From contig DLHY01000030.1 of the NCBI GenBank assembly GCA_002483445.1, positions 62,001 to 126,000 on the forward strand: DNA of 64,000 bases. Direction: 5' to 3'. The notes under the pieces are model-generated. The model searched no databases. It was not told where the DNA came from and saw only the letters and a program-made list of their open reading frames with translations. The stretch comes from Blastocatellia bacterium UBA7656 (GTDB lineage Bacteria; Acidobacteriota; Blastocatellia; UBA7656). The stretch's first letter is position 1, and every line of letters begins with the position of its first letter. A program made the translations under genes and the position numbers. This document shows positions 49,082 to 58,906 of the stretch, piece after piece.

Positions 49082-52000
49082 TCATTGCGGCTGCCCTCCC
49101 TGCGGGCGAGCGGAGAGGCGTCTATAGTAGTCTTCGATCATACGGCGATAGCGATCAGGCGCGTCGCCTTCGCCGGGAGACCCCGCGCCGATGCCGAGTT
49201 TCGCCTGAAGCTTGCGCGCAAGCTCGACTTCGATCTGGCGGAGCGGATCGATGACTTCATTTTTGAGCAGAGCGAGTTGCGCCGCATCGTTGAAGATATT
49301 GGGATTGATGCGTTTCAACTGCTCGATCACGCGGTCGAGGTCGCGGGCAAGATCGCTGTTGCGGCCAAGCTGTCGTCTTAGCTCCTGCGCTTCGGCAAGG
49401 CGTTCGCGAAGCTCGCTTTCAAGCTGGCGATCCCCGCCGCGCGGAGGCCCGCCGCCTGCTCTCGGATCAGAGGCATCAGCATAAGGCTGCTGACCCTGTT
49501 GCCGCCCGCCCTGCTGACGACCGCCTTGTTGCTGACCACCTTGTTGTTGACCTTGTTGTTGGCCCTGTTGCTGACCTTGCTGCTGACCTTGTTGTTGCCC
49601 GCTTTGCTGGCCTTGTTGCTGGCCTTGTTGTTGCCCGCTTTGCTGGCCCTGTTGCTGACCTTGCTGCTGGCCTTGTTGCTGGCCCTGTTGTCCGCGTTGA
49701 CCCTGCTGCTGACCACGCTGGCCCTGCTGCTGACCTGCCTGATTCTGCTGGCCTTGTTGCTGACCCTGCTGCTGTCCGCGCTGACCTTGCTGCTGACCTT
49801 GCTGGCCCTGTTGTTGACCTTGCTGTTGGCCTGCCTGATTCTGCTGACCCTGTTGTTGTCCCTGTTGTTGCTGGCCCTGCTGCTGACCCTGTTGTTGAGA
49901 TTCGATTTTGCGCTTCAGGGATTCGAGGTTGTCGCCAAGCTCGCGCGCGCGCGCAATGGCGTCTTCGAGCGAATTGGTCTGATTGCGCTGAACGGGACTG
50001 CCTTCTGCGGCCTGAAGATTTTTCAGCACCTCATCGATGTTGTTCTGGATGATTTGCTCGCGCTCGCGGGCCTGATCCATCCAGCCGTTATTGATCATCT
50101 GTTCGCTTTGACGTATGCGATCCGGTATTCGATTGCGGCGAATCCCGTTTGCAGCATCGCGCAGCTTGTCGGCGGACTGCTGTCGTTCCTCTCCGAGTGA
50201 GCGCGCAGTCTCATCGATGCTGCGCTCAAGCCCTGCGACCTGCTCGGCAAGCTCCTGCTTGCGCTCCGAAAGCTGTTGCTTCTTCTCCTGGCTCGCTCCC
50301 TGTTTGCTGCTTGCAATCTCATCGACGCGACGCGAGATGTCCTGCTGTCGCTTGAGCGCCTCTTCAGCCTGCTGGCGGAGTCGTTGCAAACTCTGTTGCC
50401 CGCCCGATTGTTTCGCGGATTCGAGCGATTTCCTCGCCTGTTCCATTCGTTCGAGAGCGCGAAGCTGCTGCGCGGTCGCTTCCTGACTGTTCGCATTCTG
50501 AGAGGACTGAGCGCGCTGCATCTCTTCCGCCGCGCGCTGCATCTGCTGCGCGCTTTCGGCCATCTTGGGATCGCGACGGTCGCGCGAAAGACGCTCAAGC
50601 TCACGAGCCAGTTTCTTCGCCTCTTCGATCATCTCCTGCTGCTGACGTTGCGAGCCGCCTCCGCCTCCGCCGCCCTGTTGTTGCTGCTGCTGTCGCTGTC
50701 GCTGTTCGAGTTGCTGTTGCTGACGGCGCGCAAGCTCCTGAAGTCGGCGCGCAAGCTCATCCTGCTGCTGGTTCTGCTGTTGCTGCTGCCCGCGCTGAAG
50801 AGTCTCGTATTGATTCTTCATCTTGTCGAGTTGAAGCTCGAACAGATCGGCAAGCTCCTGCTCCTGCTGGCTGCCTTGTCCCTGTCCCTGTCCGCGCGCT
50901 ATCTGAATATCGCGAAAGACCGCTTCGGCGCGAAGCAGTTGTTGCAGGGCGCGCTGTTCAGGCGAGAGCGCATCCTTCGCCTTGCGCGTTTTCAACACCT
51001 CGGTCGCCGTCACCATTTCTTTCGCGGCCTGCTGCAAATACTCGACGATCTTAGCGAAATCAGGTTGCGATTGAAGCTGCTCGCCAAGCCTTCGGCGTAT
51101 GCGCTCGGCCAGCACATCCGTGTCGCCTTTCAACTTTTCCTGATTGAGAGTGACGGTGTCGAATTTTTCGGCCTTCTCTTCAGGCGTATAGAATGCCTCT
51201 TCGCGCTGCACGCGATGAGTGGCGGCGATGATTTCGCGCTGGCGGCGCGTGAGCGCGTTCGAATTCTGTTCCCCTTCGCCCTGACCGCTGCCCTGTTGCT
51301 GAGACTGACGGAACGAGCGATCGAACGGGCGCACTTCGAGAAAATAAATATCCGAGGTCGATTCCTGTCCGCCAGGAGCGTTGTCGCGAGCCTTCGCGTA
51401 GTAGGAAACGAAATCGCCCGGTTGAAGGCTATGCTCTTCGAGGAAAAACGTGTGAGAGCCTGAGAGCGTTTTTGCCGCGTCGCTTCGTAGGTCTTGCAGC
51501 TTGACCTGTTTTTCCTCGCCGCCGTTTACCGAATAAAAAAACTCGACCTGAGTGATGCCGTAATCGTCCTCGGCGCGAGCCTGCGCGAAGACCTCCTGAA
51601 TGGAAGTCACTTTCATATCGCGACCGGGTTTATCGATGACGACCGTAGGCGGCTGGTCTTCCATAATCGTCACGTCATACTCATTCGAGCCGTTATACTT
51701 TTCCCCATCCTTGCTGGTCAGTTCTATGCGATACGTCCCGTTTTGCTTGACCGGGAACTGTCCGACAAAAAGATTGTTGCCCGCTCCGCTCATGTCGAAC
51801 TTCGAACCATCGTTCATCACTATTCGGGCCGATTTGATCTCGCCGCTCAGATGAGAGATGACGGAAACTACAGTGCCTTTGAGCGCGGCCACTTCGCCGC
51901 CGTTTTCTATCTTCTTGTCCGCAAGGCCCGTGTAGTCGGGAAAGTTCAGCGCCAGATCGATCTGTTTGACGAAAGCGAGGTCGGCTACTTCCATATCGAA

Positions 52001-52795
52001 TTCGGGAGAGCGCACTTCGCCCGCTTCGACATAGTAAGTGATCGAATCCTGAATATTGAAAATCATGTACTGGAACTCGCTCTCATTTTTTGCAGGCTCC
52101 ATGACCTGAGCGATCCAATGATCGGTTCCGGCTTTGCGAATGAAGAGTTGAGCGACTTCAGAATCGAAGCCGTGAAGCATGGCTTTGAATTTCTGATCAG
52201 ACCCGCGAGGCGCGCGGGCGCTGCCCGGATTGACTTCGATGAACATCGAAGAAGCCGACACTTCATCCGACGAGTAGAGCGCGACGAGCTTTCTTGAAAT
52301 CGGGAAAAAGATGAGCGATGCGACGAGAGCGATCAACACGACAGCGGAAGATGCGGCATAAACATAAGCGCGGCGCGGCGAGACGACCCGGTTCAAATCG
52401 ACCGAAGAACTGCGCTCGCTCACGTCTTTGACCAATCGATCAATTATCGTGGGCGAAGCTGCGCGCGGAGAATCTGAAAACTCGACAGCCGTCACCAGTC
52501 GGTCTTCCATCGCGCACTTTTCTTCGATCAGACGGGCGATGCGAGCCGAATCGATCTTCGCCCTCGTGGGCTTCCAGATGAAAAGCCATGCGGAGACCCC
52601 GGCCAGCAGGATCGGCAGCACGCGAAGCGCAGTCAATCCGGCGAGTCCCGGCGTGATTTTCAAGGCGAGGAGCGAAGCGGCGATGAGCGAGATGACCGCC
52701 ACTAGAAGCGTGATGGCAGCGCCTTTGAGGGCTGCTCTCGTGCGAATTCGGTTGTGAACCCGCGCTATCAGGTCGCTGATGCTCGTTTGATTCAT
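49082..52795 (-). CDS. DUF4175 family membrane protein with long Gly-Gln repeat
   Basis: A 1237-aa protein. Two membrane helices lie near the N-terminus (about 23-68), with a third near 148-170. A beta-rich extracytoplasmic region follows (to ~500), then a long helical, charged coiled-coil region (to ~960) rich in Gln, Arg and Glu. A low-complexity stretch of GQQQ-type repeats covers about residues 965-1110 (DNA about 49490-49910). The C-terminus is again helical. The layout fits DUF4175. Its function is unknown; a location next to a BatA/VWA gene is common. Confidence 0.82.
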   Translation of the reverse strand: MNQTSISDLIARVHNRIRTRAALKGAAITLLVAVISLIAASLLALKITPGLAGLTALRVLPILLAGVSAWLFIWKPTRAKIDSARIARLIEEKCAMEDRLVTAVEFSDSPRAASPTIIDRLVKDVSERSSSVDLNRVVSPRRAYVYAASSAVVLIALVASLIFFPISRKLVALYSSDEVSASSMFIEVNPGSARAPRGSDQKFKAMLHGFDSEVAQLFIRKAGTDHWIAQVMEPAKNESEFQYMIFNIQDSITYYVEAGEVRSPEFDMEVADLAFVKQIDLALNFPDYTGLADKKIENGGEVAALKGTVVSVISHLSGEIKSARIVMNDGSKFDMSGAGNNLFVGQFPVKQNGTYRIELTSKDGEKYNGSNEYDVTIMEDQPPTVVIDKPGRDMKVTSIQEVFAQARAEDDYGITQVEFFYSVNGGEEKQVKLQDLRSDAAKTLSGSHTFFLEEHSLQPGDFVSYYAKARDNAPGGQESTSDIYFLEVRPFDRSFRQSQQQGSGQGEGEQNSNALTRRQREIIAATHRVQREEAFYTPEEKAEKFDTVTLNQEKLKGDTDVLAERIRRRLGEQLQSQPDFAKIVEYLQQAAKEMVTATEVLKTRKAKDALSPEQRALQQLLRAEAVFRDIQIARGQGQGQGSQQEQELADLFELQLDKMKNQYETLQRGQQQQQNQQQDELARRLQELARRQQQQLEQRQRQQQQQQGGGGGGGSQRQQQEMIEEAKKLARELERLSRDRRDPKMAESAQQMQRAAEEMQRAQSSQNANSQEATAQQLRALERMEQARKSLESAKQSGGQQSLQRLRQQAEEALKRQQDISRRVDEIASSKQGASQEKKQQLSERKQELAEQVAGLERSIDETARSLGEERQQSADKLRDAANGIRRNRIPDRIRQSEQMINNGWMDQAREREQIIQNNIDEVLKNLQAAEGSPVQRNQTNSLEDAIARARELGDNLESLKRKIESQQQGQQQGQQQQGQQQGQQNQAGQQQGQQQGQQGQQQGQRGQQQGQQQGQQNQAGQQQGQRGQQQGQRGQQGQQQGQQQGQQQGQQSGQQQGQQQGQQSGQQQGQQQGQQQGQQQGQQQGGQQQGGRQQGGRQQGQQPYADASDPRAGGGPPRGGDRQLESELRERLAEAQELRRQLGRNSDLARDLDRVIEQLKRINPNIFNDAAQLALLKNEVIDPLRQIEVELARKLQAKLGIGAGSPGEGDAPDRYRRMIEDYYRRLSARPQGGQPQ
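49490..49910. repeat. Low-complexity GQQQ-encoding repeat
   Basis: Tandem 12-nt units such as TTGTTGCTGGCC and CTGTTGCTGACC (plus strand) encode Gly-Gln-Gln-Gln repeats on the minus strand. The units vary at the wobble positions and include single substitutions to Arg, Asn and Ala. The array is expected to be length-variable. Confidence 0.85.
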
Positions 52796-52812
52796 GCTGC
52801 TCTCCTGTGGAA

Positions 52813-52847
52813 TCAGAAGTCAGGAGTCAGAAGTCAGAAGTCAGAAT
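52813..52847. repeat. Heptamer array (CAGAAGT)
   Basis: Five units CAGAAGT, CAGGAGT, CAGAAGT, CAGAAGT, CAGAATG lie directly upstream of the DUF4175 start codon region, in the spacer to the BatA/VWA gene. Confidence 0.85.
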
Positions 52848-52973
52848 GCGGATTCTGAGATTGCCCCGCGCTCCCGGCTTTCACCATTTCAATCCGTCGT
52901 CGCTGACGACTCTTCAATTCGCCGCTGGCCTCGGTTGAGTATAATGCTTTGCCGCTGCAATTGCGACTGTAGC

Positions 52974-53041
52974 AGTGGTCGGCGGTCGGTGGTCAGTATA
53001 TCGATCACCCCTCACCTCTTCACCTCCTCACCTCTTCACCT
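52974..53041. repeat. Heptamer and octamer arrays abutting the BatA/VWA stop codon
   Basis: CAGTGGT, CGGCGGT, CGGTGGT, CAGTATA (52974-53001) are followed by CACCCCT, CACCTCTT, CACCTCCT, CACCTCTT, CACCT (53007-53041). The TAG stop codon (53040-53042) of the minus-strand gene is part of the last unit. Confidence 0.8.
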
Positions 53042-55073
53042 AGCTGATCAGTTTCGCGATTCGAATCCTTCGCGCGAGGATAGCTTCGCCGACGAAGAGC
53101 GCAAGCGCCGCGATGAGCAGAGGCAGCCACAACCTTTGACGCGCTTCCATATCTTCAGCAGCAAGTCCGGTCGCTGGCGACTGATTTTCTCTTTCGCCGG
53201 TTTCGGTCGTGATGCTTCGCGCGAATTCATCCAGGTTGAGTTTCTTCAAATCCGATTCTTTAGTGTCGAGATTGACTGCCGCGTACTGGTCGCGGTCGCG
53301 GTAGCGCAATCGATAAAATCCGATCTCAGTAGCTTCCAACGTCGCCTCTCCCGTCGAAGAAGACCGCGCTTCCAATCTTCCGCCTGCCGGACTATCAATT
53401 GCCGGAAGCGAGCCATCGCGATCCGCCGCAGCGGCAAGCGCCTGTCCCACTCTGATCGCTGCCGCGTTTCTCTCCCCGCTGAGATATTCAAGCATACGAC
53501 GAAGCATCGGCAGAAACATCTGCGTCACGGGCAGATCGTTCCACGCCGTATCGAGAGTGGTCGCTATAAGCAGAACTTTTCCGCGCCCCGCCGAGCCTTC
53601 CACGATCAGAGGCGACCCGTCATCGAGAGCGGCTATCGTTTGCGCGCCTTCTCTCGGTGTCGCGCGGCGATAGCCGAATATGCGAGTGGAGGCCAGCCGC
53701 CCGCCTCGCGCGAAGACGTTGAATACGGGATGATCGGCGCTGACCTGACTCATCAATGCGAAACTGCGCGTGTGAACCGCTTCGCCGAGAGTGGCGGGCA
53801 AGACCGATTCGAATGCGCGATTGAATTCATCCGGGTCAGTGTGTTTGCCTGCGGCGATTACGACTCCGCCGCCGCGCTCGACGTAGCTTCTGATAGCTGC
53901 GGCAAGCTGTTCGCTCACTCGCTCCGTGTCATTGATGATGATGGCGGCGTAGGTATCTATCTCAACGGGGTTGATACTGCCAGCAGTTTTGACTGTGAGC
54001 GCGTACTGGCTGCTGTCGCCTGCGCCGAGAGCCTGCTGGACGAAGAAAGTTTCGCTGCGCCCGCGCGTGGGCGTTTCGATGATAAGCACGCGGGTTTGAG
54101 AATCGCGGCGAAGGGTGAAGAAGAATTTATTATCTATGGCGAGCGCGTCGGGTGTAACTTCGATAGTCGCGCGGTTCGAGCCTTCCGTCACGTTGAAGCC
54201 CGAAAACTCGACCGTCTGTGAAGAAATCGGGTCAAGCTCGATCTCTCTTCTTTCGACCACCAGATCGTTGATTTTGAAATCGACAACGGCCTGACTTCCC
54301 GAATCCGCGCTGAAGTTGGCCAGCGTTGCGACCACCTTGCCGGGATACTTCTGTTGATAGATGACCGGCTCGGCTTTGACATCGGTGACACAGATATTTT
54401 TTTGATCCGCATCGGACACATCTTTAGGTATGAACTGGATTCCTGGCGCGAGCCTCGCGGGAGCAGTCGAGCGATTCCATCCCTGATCCTGAAAATCCGA
54501 TATCAGATAAACCTTCCTCGCGCCCAAGGGGGCGTCTTTGAGTATCGCGTCAGCGGCCTGAATCGCTTGAAGATAATCGGTCGCGGCAAGACTGGGTTGA
54601 ATGGAATCGAGCAGGGCGCTGGCTTCAGCGCGACTGGTTTTGAGCGGCATTATGATTTCGTAGCTATGCGCGAAGCTAACGAGCGCGAGTTGTTCACTCG
54701 TCGCCGAGCTATTGATGATTTCGCGAGCGGCCTGCCGTGCGCGGTCGAACACGCCGGGATAGCGCATACTGTAGGAAGTATCGATTAGTATGACTGTGCT
54801 TGACTGTGCGCCTCCGGCTGCAAGCGGGTTGCTTTGAGTGAAGTAAGGCCGCGCGAAAGCGAGCGAGAGCAGAAGGATTGCGGCGCATCGCATGAGTAGA
54901 AGAAGCCAGTTTCGCAGGTGTCGTCTGCGAATGGTTTTCTGTTCTATTCGGCGCAGGAACATCAGCGACGCGAACGGCACGCGAACGGCGCGGGTGCGAC
55001 GAACGAGGTGGACGATTACGGGAACGGCTGCGGCCATCGCTCCCAGCAAAAATATGGGACTCAGAAACGACAT
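53040..55073 (-). CDS. BatA/VWA-domain membrane protein
   Basis: A 677-aa protein read from the ATG at 55071-55073; the frame continues upstream without family residues. The N-terminus is the BatA double-membrane domain (SFLSPIFLLGAMAAAVPVIV, then LMFLRRIEQKTIRRRHLRNW and a second helix at 55-75). A VWA domain follows with the MIDAS-type DTSYS at 98-102. The middle is a beta-rich region, and a glutamine-amidotransferase-like segment with VERGGGVVIAAG lies at about 400-500. A C-terminal membrane helix is at about 645-668. It is probably co-transcribed with the DUF4175 gene downstream. Confidence 0.85.
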   Translation of the reverse strand: MSFLSPIFLLGAMAAAVPVIVHLVRRTRAVRVPFASLMFLRRIEQKTIRRRHLRNWLLLLMRCAAILLLSLAFARPYFTQSNPLAAGGAQSSTVILIDTSYSMRYPGVFDRARQAAREIINSSATSEQLALVSFAHSYEIIMPLKTSRAEASALLDSIQPSLAATDYLQAIQAADAILKDAPLGARKVYLISDFQDQGWNRSTAPARLAPGIQFIPKDVSDADQKNICVTDVKAEPVIYQQKYPGKVVATLANFSADSGSQAVVDFKINDLVVERREIELDPISSQTVEFSGFNVTEGSNRATIEVTPDALAIDNKFFFTLRRDSQTRVLIIETPTRGRSETFFVQQALGAGDSSQYALTVKTAGSINPVEIDTYAAIIINDTERVSEQLAAAIRSYVERGGGVVIAAGKHTDPDEFNRAFESVLPATLGEAVHTRSFALMSQVSADHPVFNVFARGGRLASTRIFGYRRATPREGAQTIAALDDGSPLIVEGSAGRGKVLLIATTLDTAWNDLPVTQMFLPMLRRMLEYLSGERNAAAIRVGQALAAAADRDGSLPAIDSPAGGRLEARSSSTGEATLEATEIGFYRLRYRDRDQYAAVNLDTKESDLKKLNLDEFARSITTETGERENQSPATGLAAEDMEARQRLWLPLLIAALALFVGEAILARRIRIAKLIS

Positions 55074-55375
55074 ATCAAAAAAAGCGATACTGACCTGACG
55101 AATGCCCGGCCCGATTATTCTTGCAAAACGCGGCTTCCACTGGGATCGAATCTGTGCGCGACTTGTGAAACTATAGCAAAGCCTCAACCCGCAGCAAAAG
55201 CCCGATGGCGATGGATTGCAGTAGTTGATGCGGTATAATGAACGCCATTGCGAATCATCGGGATTCGAATTCATTTTCATTGGAGGCGATTATGCTGGAA
55301 ATCGCGGTGAAAGAAATTTATGAGGATGTCGCGTTGTGAGGCGTGGTTTTATTTCCGAATCTTCCGACAAGACGA

Positions 55376-56680
55376 ATGCCATATCTCCTCAAATCAGCAA
55401 CGCTCATTGAATTCGATCCCGCGCGGGTCGAGCAGAGCGATCTTCGAATCCGTGATGGGCTGATCGTTGATCGCGCGCCTTTGCTTGAACCACAGGAAGG
55501 CGAAGAAACCATCGACCTCGGCGGCAAAATCATTCTTCCCGGTTTAGTGTGCGGTCACACGCATCTCTACTCGGCGCTTGCTCGCGGGATGCCCGCGCCG
55601 CCTCGCGCTCCGCGAAACTTCGAAGAAATTCTCGAACTCGTCTGGTGGCGATTGGATCGCGCGCTTGATGAAGAAACTATCTATTACAGCGCGATGGCGG
55701 GAGCGATTGAGGCTGTGCGCGCAGGGACCACTTGTCTGATCGATCATCACGCTTCGCCTTCGCATATCGCGGGTTCGCTTCAAATCGTGCGCGAGGCTAT
55801 GGAGCGCGTAGGCATTCGCGGCGCGCTTTGCTACGAAGTCACTGACCGGGGCGGCGACCTTCAGCGAGATGAAGGTATAAACGAAAACCGGGATTTTCTT
55901 CGCTGGGTGAAAGAGTCAAAAACGAATCTTTTTCGTGGACTTATGGGCGCGCACGCTTCGTTCACGCTCTCAGACCGCTCGCTTGAAATGTGTGCGGAAG
56001 CCATGCGCGAATTTCAATCCGGTTTGCACATTCATGTCGCTGAAGACAGGTGCGACGTGGAAGACGCTCGCGCGAAATATGGTTCGGGAATCGTCGAACG
56101 ACTGAATAGATTCGACGCGCTCAACGACTGCACGATACTCGCTCACTGCACGCATCTCGACGATGGCGAAATCCAGATGGCCCGCGAATCCCAAGTCTGG
56201 TTCGCTCACAATCCGCGTTCGAATATGAACAATCAGGTGGGCTACGCAGATGTGGAACAGTTCGGCGACCGTGTTCTCATCGGCACTGACGGCATCGGCG
56301 CGGACATGTTCGAGGAAACCCGCGCGGCTTTCTTCAAAGGTCGCGATGCGAAAATAAATTTCGGCGCAGACGAATGGCTGAAGATTTTATCGAACAATCA
56401 ACGATTCGCTTCACATCTTTTCGGCACGGAGATGGGCGCGCTACAGTGGGGCGCGGCGGCTGATCTCGTTGTGATCGATTACCCGCAGCCTACGCCTCTG
56501 ACATCAGAAAACGCGGCGTGGCATTTTGTGTTCGGGATGAACTCGGCTTGGGTTGAAAGCGTTATGGTTGCGGGCCGGTTCGTCATCCGTGAAAGACGTT
56601 TCCCGTTTGACATCGCGGATGTTTATGAGCGGATTCGAGAGGCGAGCCAGCGGCTGTGGGAGAGGCTGCGGAAACTTTGA
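55376..56680 (+). CDS. ssnA: Amidohydrolase, SsnA-like aminohydrolase
   Basis: A 434-aa amidohydrolase-superfamily enzyme read from the ATG at 55376; an upstream GTG is possible. Metal ligands are visible: HTH in GLVCGHTHLYSAL, the histidine in SGLHIHVAEDRCD, the histidine in ILAHCTHLDDGEI, and the aspartate of LIGTDGIGADM. The pattern and the start PYLLKSATLIEFDPARVE match SsnA-type putative aminohydrolases of the purine/hydroxylase loci. The substrate is not known; no xanthine-dehydrogenase genes lie nearby. Confidence 0.8.
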   Translation: MPYLLKSATLIEFDPARVEQSDLRIRDGLIVDRAPLLEPQEGEETIDLGGKIILPGLVCGHTHLYSALARGMPAPPRAPRNFEEILELVWWRLDRALDEETIYYSAMAGAIEAVRAGTTCLIDHHASPSHIAGSLQIVREAMERVGIRGALCYEVTDRGGDLQRDEGINENRDFLRWVKESKTNLFRGLMGAHASFTLSDRSLEMCAEAMREFQSGLHIHVAEDRCDVEDARAKYGSGIVERLNRFDALNDCTILAHCTHLDDGEIQMARESQVWFAHNPRSNMNNQVGYADVEQFGDRVLIGTDGIGADMFEETRAAFFKGRDAKINFGADEWLKILSNNQRFASHLFGTEMGALQWGAAADLVVIDYPQPTPLTSENAAWHFVFGMNSAWVESVMVAGRFVIRERRFPFDIADVYERIREASQRLWERLRKL

Positions 56681-56704
56681 AAACGGCTCCCGCAGCCTGT
56701 TTCA

Positions 56705-57997
56705 TTACCTGCCACGATCTTCCAGCCGTACATAGTCGCGCTCATCATAGCCGAGATAAATCTGTCGCGGGCGCGCGATCTTCTGTTCACCGTCTAAGAG
56801 CATTTCCTGCCACTGAGCCAACCAGCCTGAAGTCCTTGGGATAGCGAACAGGACGGGGAACATCTCAACGGGGAATCCCATCGCCTGATAAATGATCCCC
56901 GAATAGAAATCGACGTTCGGATAGAGTTTGCGCTCGATGAAGTAATCGTCTTCCAAAGCGATGCGTTCAAGCTCAAGAGCAATATCGAGGACGGGATTCG
57001 TCCCCGTCACCTTGAAGACATCTTCAGCGGCTTTCTTGATTATGCGCGCTCGTGGGTCATAGTTTTTGTAAACGCGATGGCCGAATCCCATCAGTCTCAC
57101 TTCGCCGCGCTTGACCCGGTCGATGTAGCCGGGGATGTTCTCTTTTTTCTGAATCTCGTCGAGCATTCTCAGCACGGCCTCATTGGCTCCGCCGTGCAGC
57201 GGGCCGTAGAGAGCCGCTGCCGCGCCCGCAACTGCCGAAAACGGATCGACGTGAGAACTGCCTATGCTGCGCATGGCATTAGTCGAACAGTTCTGCTCGT
57301 GGTCTGCGTGCAGGATGAAAAGGACATCCAAAGCGCGCTCAAGCGCCGGGTCGGGGTTGTATTTAACCTCAGTCATCTTGAACAGCATGTTGAGAAAATT
57401 TCCCGTGTAGCTCAGGTCGTTGTCCGGGTAGACATAAGGCAGCCCGACGCTGTGGCGATAAGCGAAAGCGGCTATGGTCGGCACTTTGGCTATGAGCCGA
57501 TGAGTCTGCTTCGTGCGAATTTTTTCATCGAATATTTCTTTGGCTTCCGGGTAGAACGTGGAGAGCGCGCCGATGGTGCCGAGAAACATGCCCATCGGAT
57601 GCGCGTTGTAATGAAAAGCATCGATTGCCTTCTTGATGTTTTCGTGAATGAAGGTGTGATGCGTGATGTCCCACGTCCATTTATCGAGTTCCTCTTTTTG
57701 CGGCAACTCTCCGTAAAGTATGAGGTAGGCGACTTCCAGGTAGGTGCTTTTTTCGGCGAGTTGTTCTATGGGGTAGCCGCGGTATTGGAGTATGCCACGG
57801 TCGCCGTCTATGAATGTCACGCGGCTCTTGCACGACGCGGTGTTCATAAACGCCGGGTCATAGCTGACAAGCCCCGTGTCGTCATCGGAGGCTTTGATTT
57901 TTTTCAGGTCGGTGGCCTTTATAGTTCCGTATTCGATGGGAATTTCGTACTGCTTTCCCGTCCGGTTATCAGTTATCGTCAGGGTATCCTTCGCCAT
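56705..57997 (-). CDS. gltA: Citrate synthase
   Basis: A 430-aa type II citrate synthase, start at the ATG 57995-57997 with GGAGG upstream. Hallmarks: DPAFMNTASCKSRVTFIDGD with GILQYRGYPIEQLA near the N-terminus, catalytic His in LILHADHEQNCSTNA-like context (here LFILHADHEQNCS), GPLHGGANEAVL, MGFGHRVYKNYDPRA, and the final VRLEDRG. It condenses oxaloacetate and acetyl-CoA at the start of the TCA cycle. It is monocistronic, with ubiE on the right in the same direction after a heptamer spacer. Confidence 0.96.
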   Translation of the reverse strand: MAKDTLTITDNRTGKQYEIPIEYGTIKATDLKKIKASDDDTGLVSYDPAFMNTASCKSRVTFIDGDRGILQYRGYPIEQLAEKSTYLEVAYLILYGELPQKEELDKWTWDITHHTFIHENIKKAIDAFHYNAHPMGMFLGTIGALSTFYPEAKEIFDEKIRTKQTHRLIAKVPTIAAFAYRHSVGLPYVYPDNDLSYTGNFLNMLFKMTEVKYNPDPALERALDVLFILHADHEQNCSTNAMRSIGSSHVDPFSAVAGAAAALYGPLHGGANEAVLRMLDEIQKKENIPGYIDRVKRGEVRLMGFGHRVYKNYDPRARIIKKAAEDVFKVTGTNPVLDIALELERIALEDDYFIERKLYPNVDFYSGIIYQAMGFPVEMFPVLFAIPRTSGWLAQWQEMLLDGEQKIARPRQIYLGYDERDYVRLEDRGR

Positions 57998-58077
57998 GAT
58001 TCCTCCGCTCTGTTTTTGTTTTTCATGAGCTATTATCGCTCTCTCCAAATCAGGACGCAAAGATTCATTCACCTGGT

Positions 58078-58159
58078 AGGGAACAGGTGACAGGTGACAG
58101 GGAACGGGGTATAGGCGATTTCATTACTTTTCCCTATAACCTGTCACCTGTCACCTATA
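58078..58159. repeat. Heptamer inverted arrays (AGGTGAC / ACCTGTC)
   Basis: Left 58078-58115: AGGGAAC, AGGTGAC, AGGTGAC, AGGGAAC, GGGGTAT, AGG. Right 58132-58159: CCCTATA, ACCTGTC, ACCTGTC, ACCTATA. Arms are complementary. The ubiE stop codon (58155-58157) is inside the right arm. It closely resembles the arrays at 28335-28408 and 58907-58963. Confidence 0.85.
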
Positions 58160-58898
58160 ATTCCGGCTTCGTTCCATGATTGATCGCCATGATTCCGCCG
58201 CCGAATTCGATGACTCCCGTGTCGAGGAATCCCGCTTTATTCATCAACTCGCGCACGCCGTGCTGTCCCGGATAGAGTTTGAGGGATTCGGGAATGTAAC
58301 GATATGTGTCCGGGTCGCCGTGCAAAACGAAGCCGAGCGTCGAGCCTACGACTACGAGATAGCGCAGATAAAGCCAGCGATAAATTTTATTGCCGGGATG
58401 CGCGAAATCAAGCGAGAGGAAACGCCCGCCCGGTTTTAGGATTCGCTTTATTTCTTCGAGCGCGCCCGCGACATCAGGCACGTTTCGCAAAGCGTATCCA
58501 CAGGTGATGCAATCGAACGACTCCGACTCGAACGGCAGACTCATGATATCTGCGCGATGAAAGGCGACGTTCGCTGCATTGCGCTCGCTGCGCTTCTGTT
58601 CGGCTATAACGAGCATACCCTGCGTGATATCGAGTCCCACGGCCTGACCCGCAGGGAGTCGTTCGGCTAAGGAAAAAGTTATATCGCCCGTCCCGCAGGC
58701 AAGATCGAGCGCCGATTCGTCGCCTTGCAGGTTTATCATATCGACCAGCTTGCGTTTCCATCCGCGATCCATCCCGTAGGAGAGGAAAACCGTTATGAAG
58801 TCGTATCGCGGCGCGATGGTCTCGAACATCTGATTGACATAAGTCTGCTTCTTTTCCTTCGACGAGATGTGTTCTTTGAGATTCAGTCTCTTTGTCAT
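58155..58898 (-). CDS. ubiE: Demethylmenaquinone / 2-polyprenyl benzoquinol methyltransferase
   Basis: A 247-aa class I SAM methyltransferase. The start (YVNQMFETIAPRYDF) and the signatures SYGMDRGWKRKLV, LDLACGTGDITF (SAM-binding motif I), DITQGML and YALRNVPDVAGALEEIKRILKPGGRF are those of UbiE/MenG. It performs the C-methylation in menaquinone or ubiquinone biosynthesis; in an acidobacterium menaquinone is expected. It is flanked by heptamer arrays on both sides and sits between an SDR gene and gltA. Confidence 0.94.
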   Translation of the reverse strand: MTKRLNLKEHISSKEKKQTYVNQMFETIAPRYDFITVFLSYGMDRGWKRKLVDMINLQGDESALDLACGTGDITFSLAERLPAGQAVGLDITQGMLVIAEQKRSERNAANVAFHRADIMSLPFESESFDCITCGYALRNVPDVAGALEEIKRILKPGGRFLSLDFAHPGNKIYRWLYLRYLVVVGSTLGFVLHGDPDTYRYIPESLKLYPGQHGVRELMNKAGFLDTGVIEFGGGIMAINHGTKPEL

Positions 58899-58906
58899 GT
58901 TTTCAG

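Noticed and set aside
49490..49910. Regular repeat considered as CRISPR
   Set aside because: Units are 12 nt, without spacers, and in frame with the DUF4175 gene.
49499..50200. Leucine-rich plus-strand ORF looking like a membrane protein
   Set aside because: It is the complement of the GQQQ repeat (CTG/TTG from CAG/CAA), not a real transmembrane protein.
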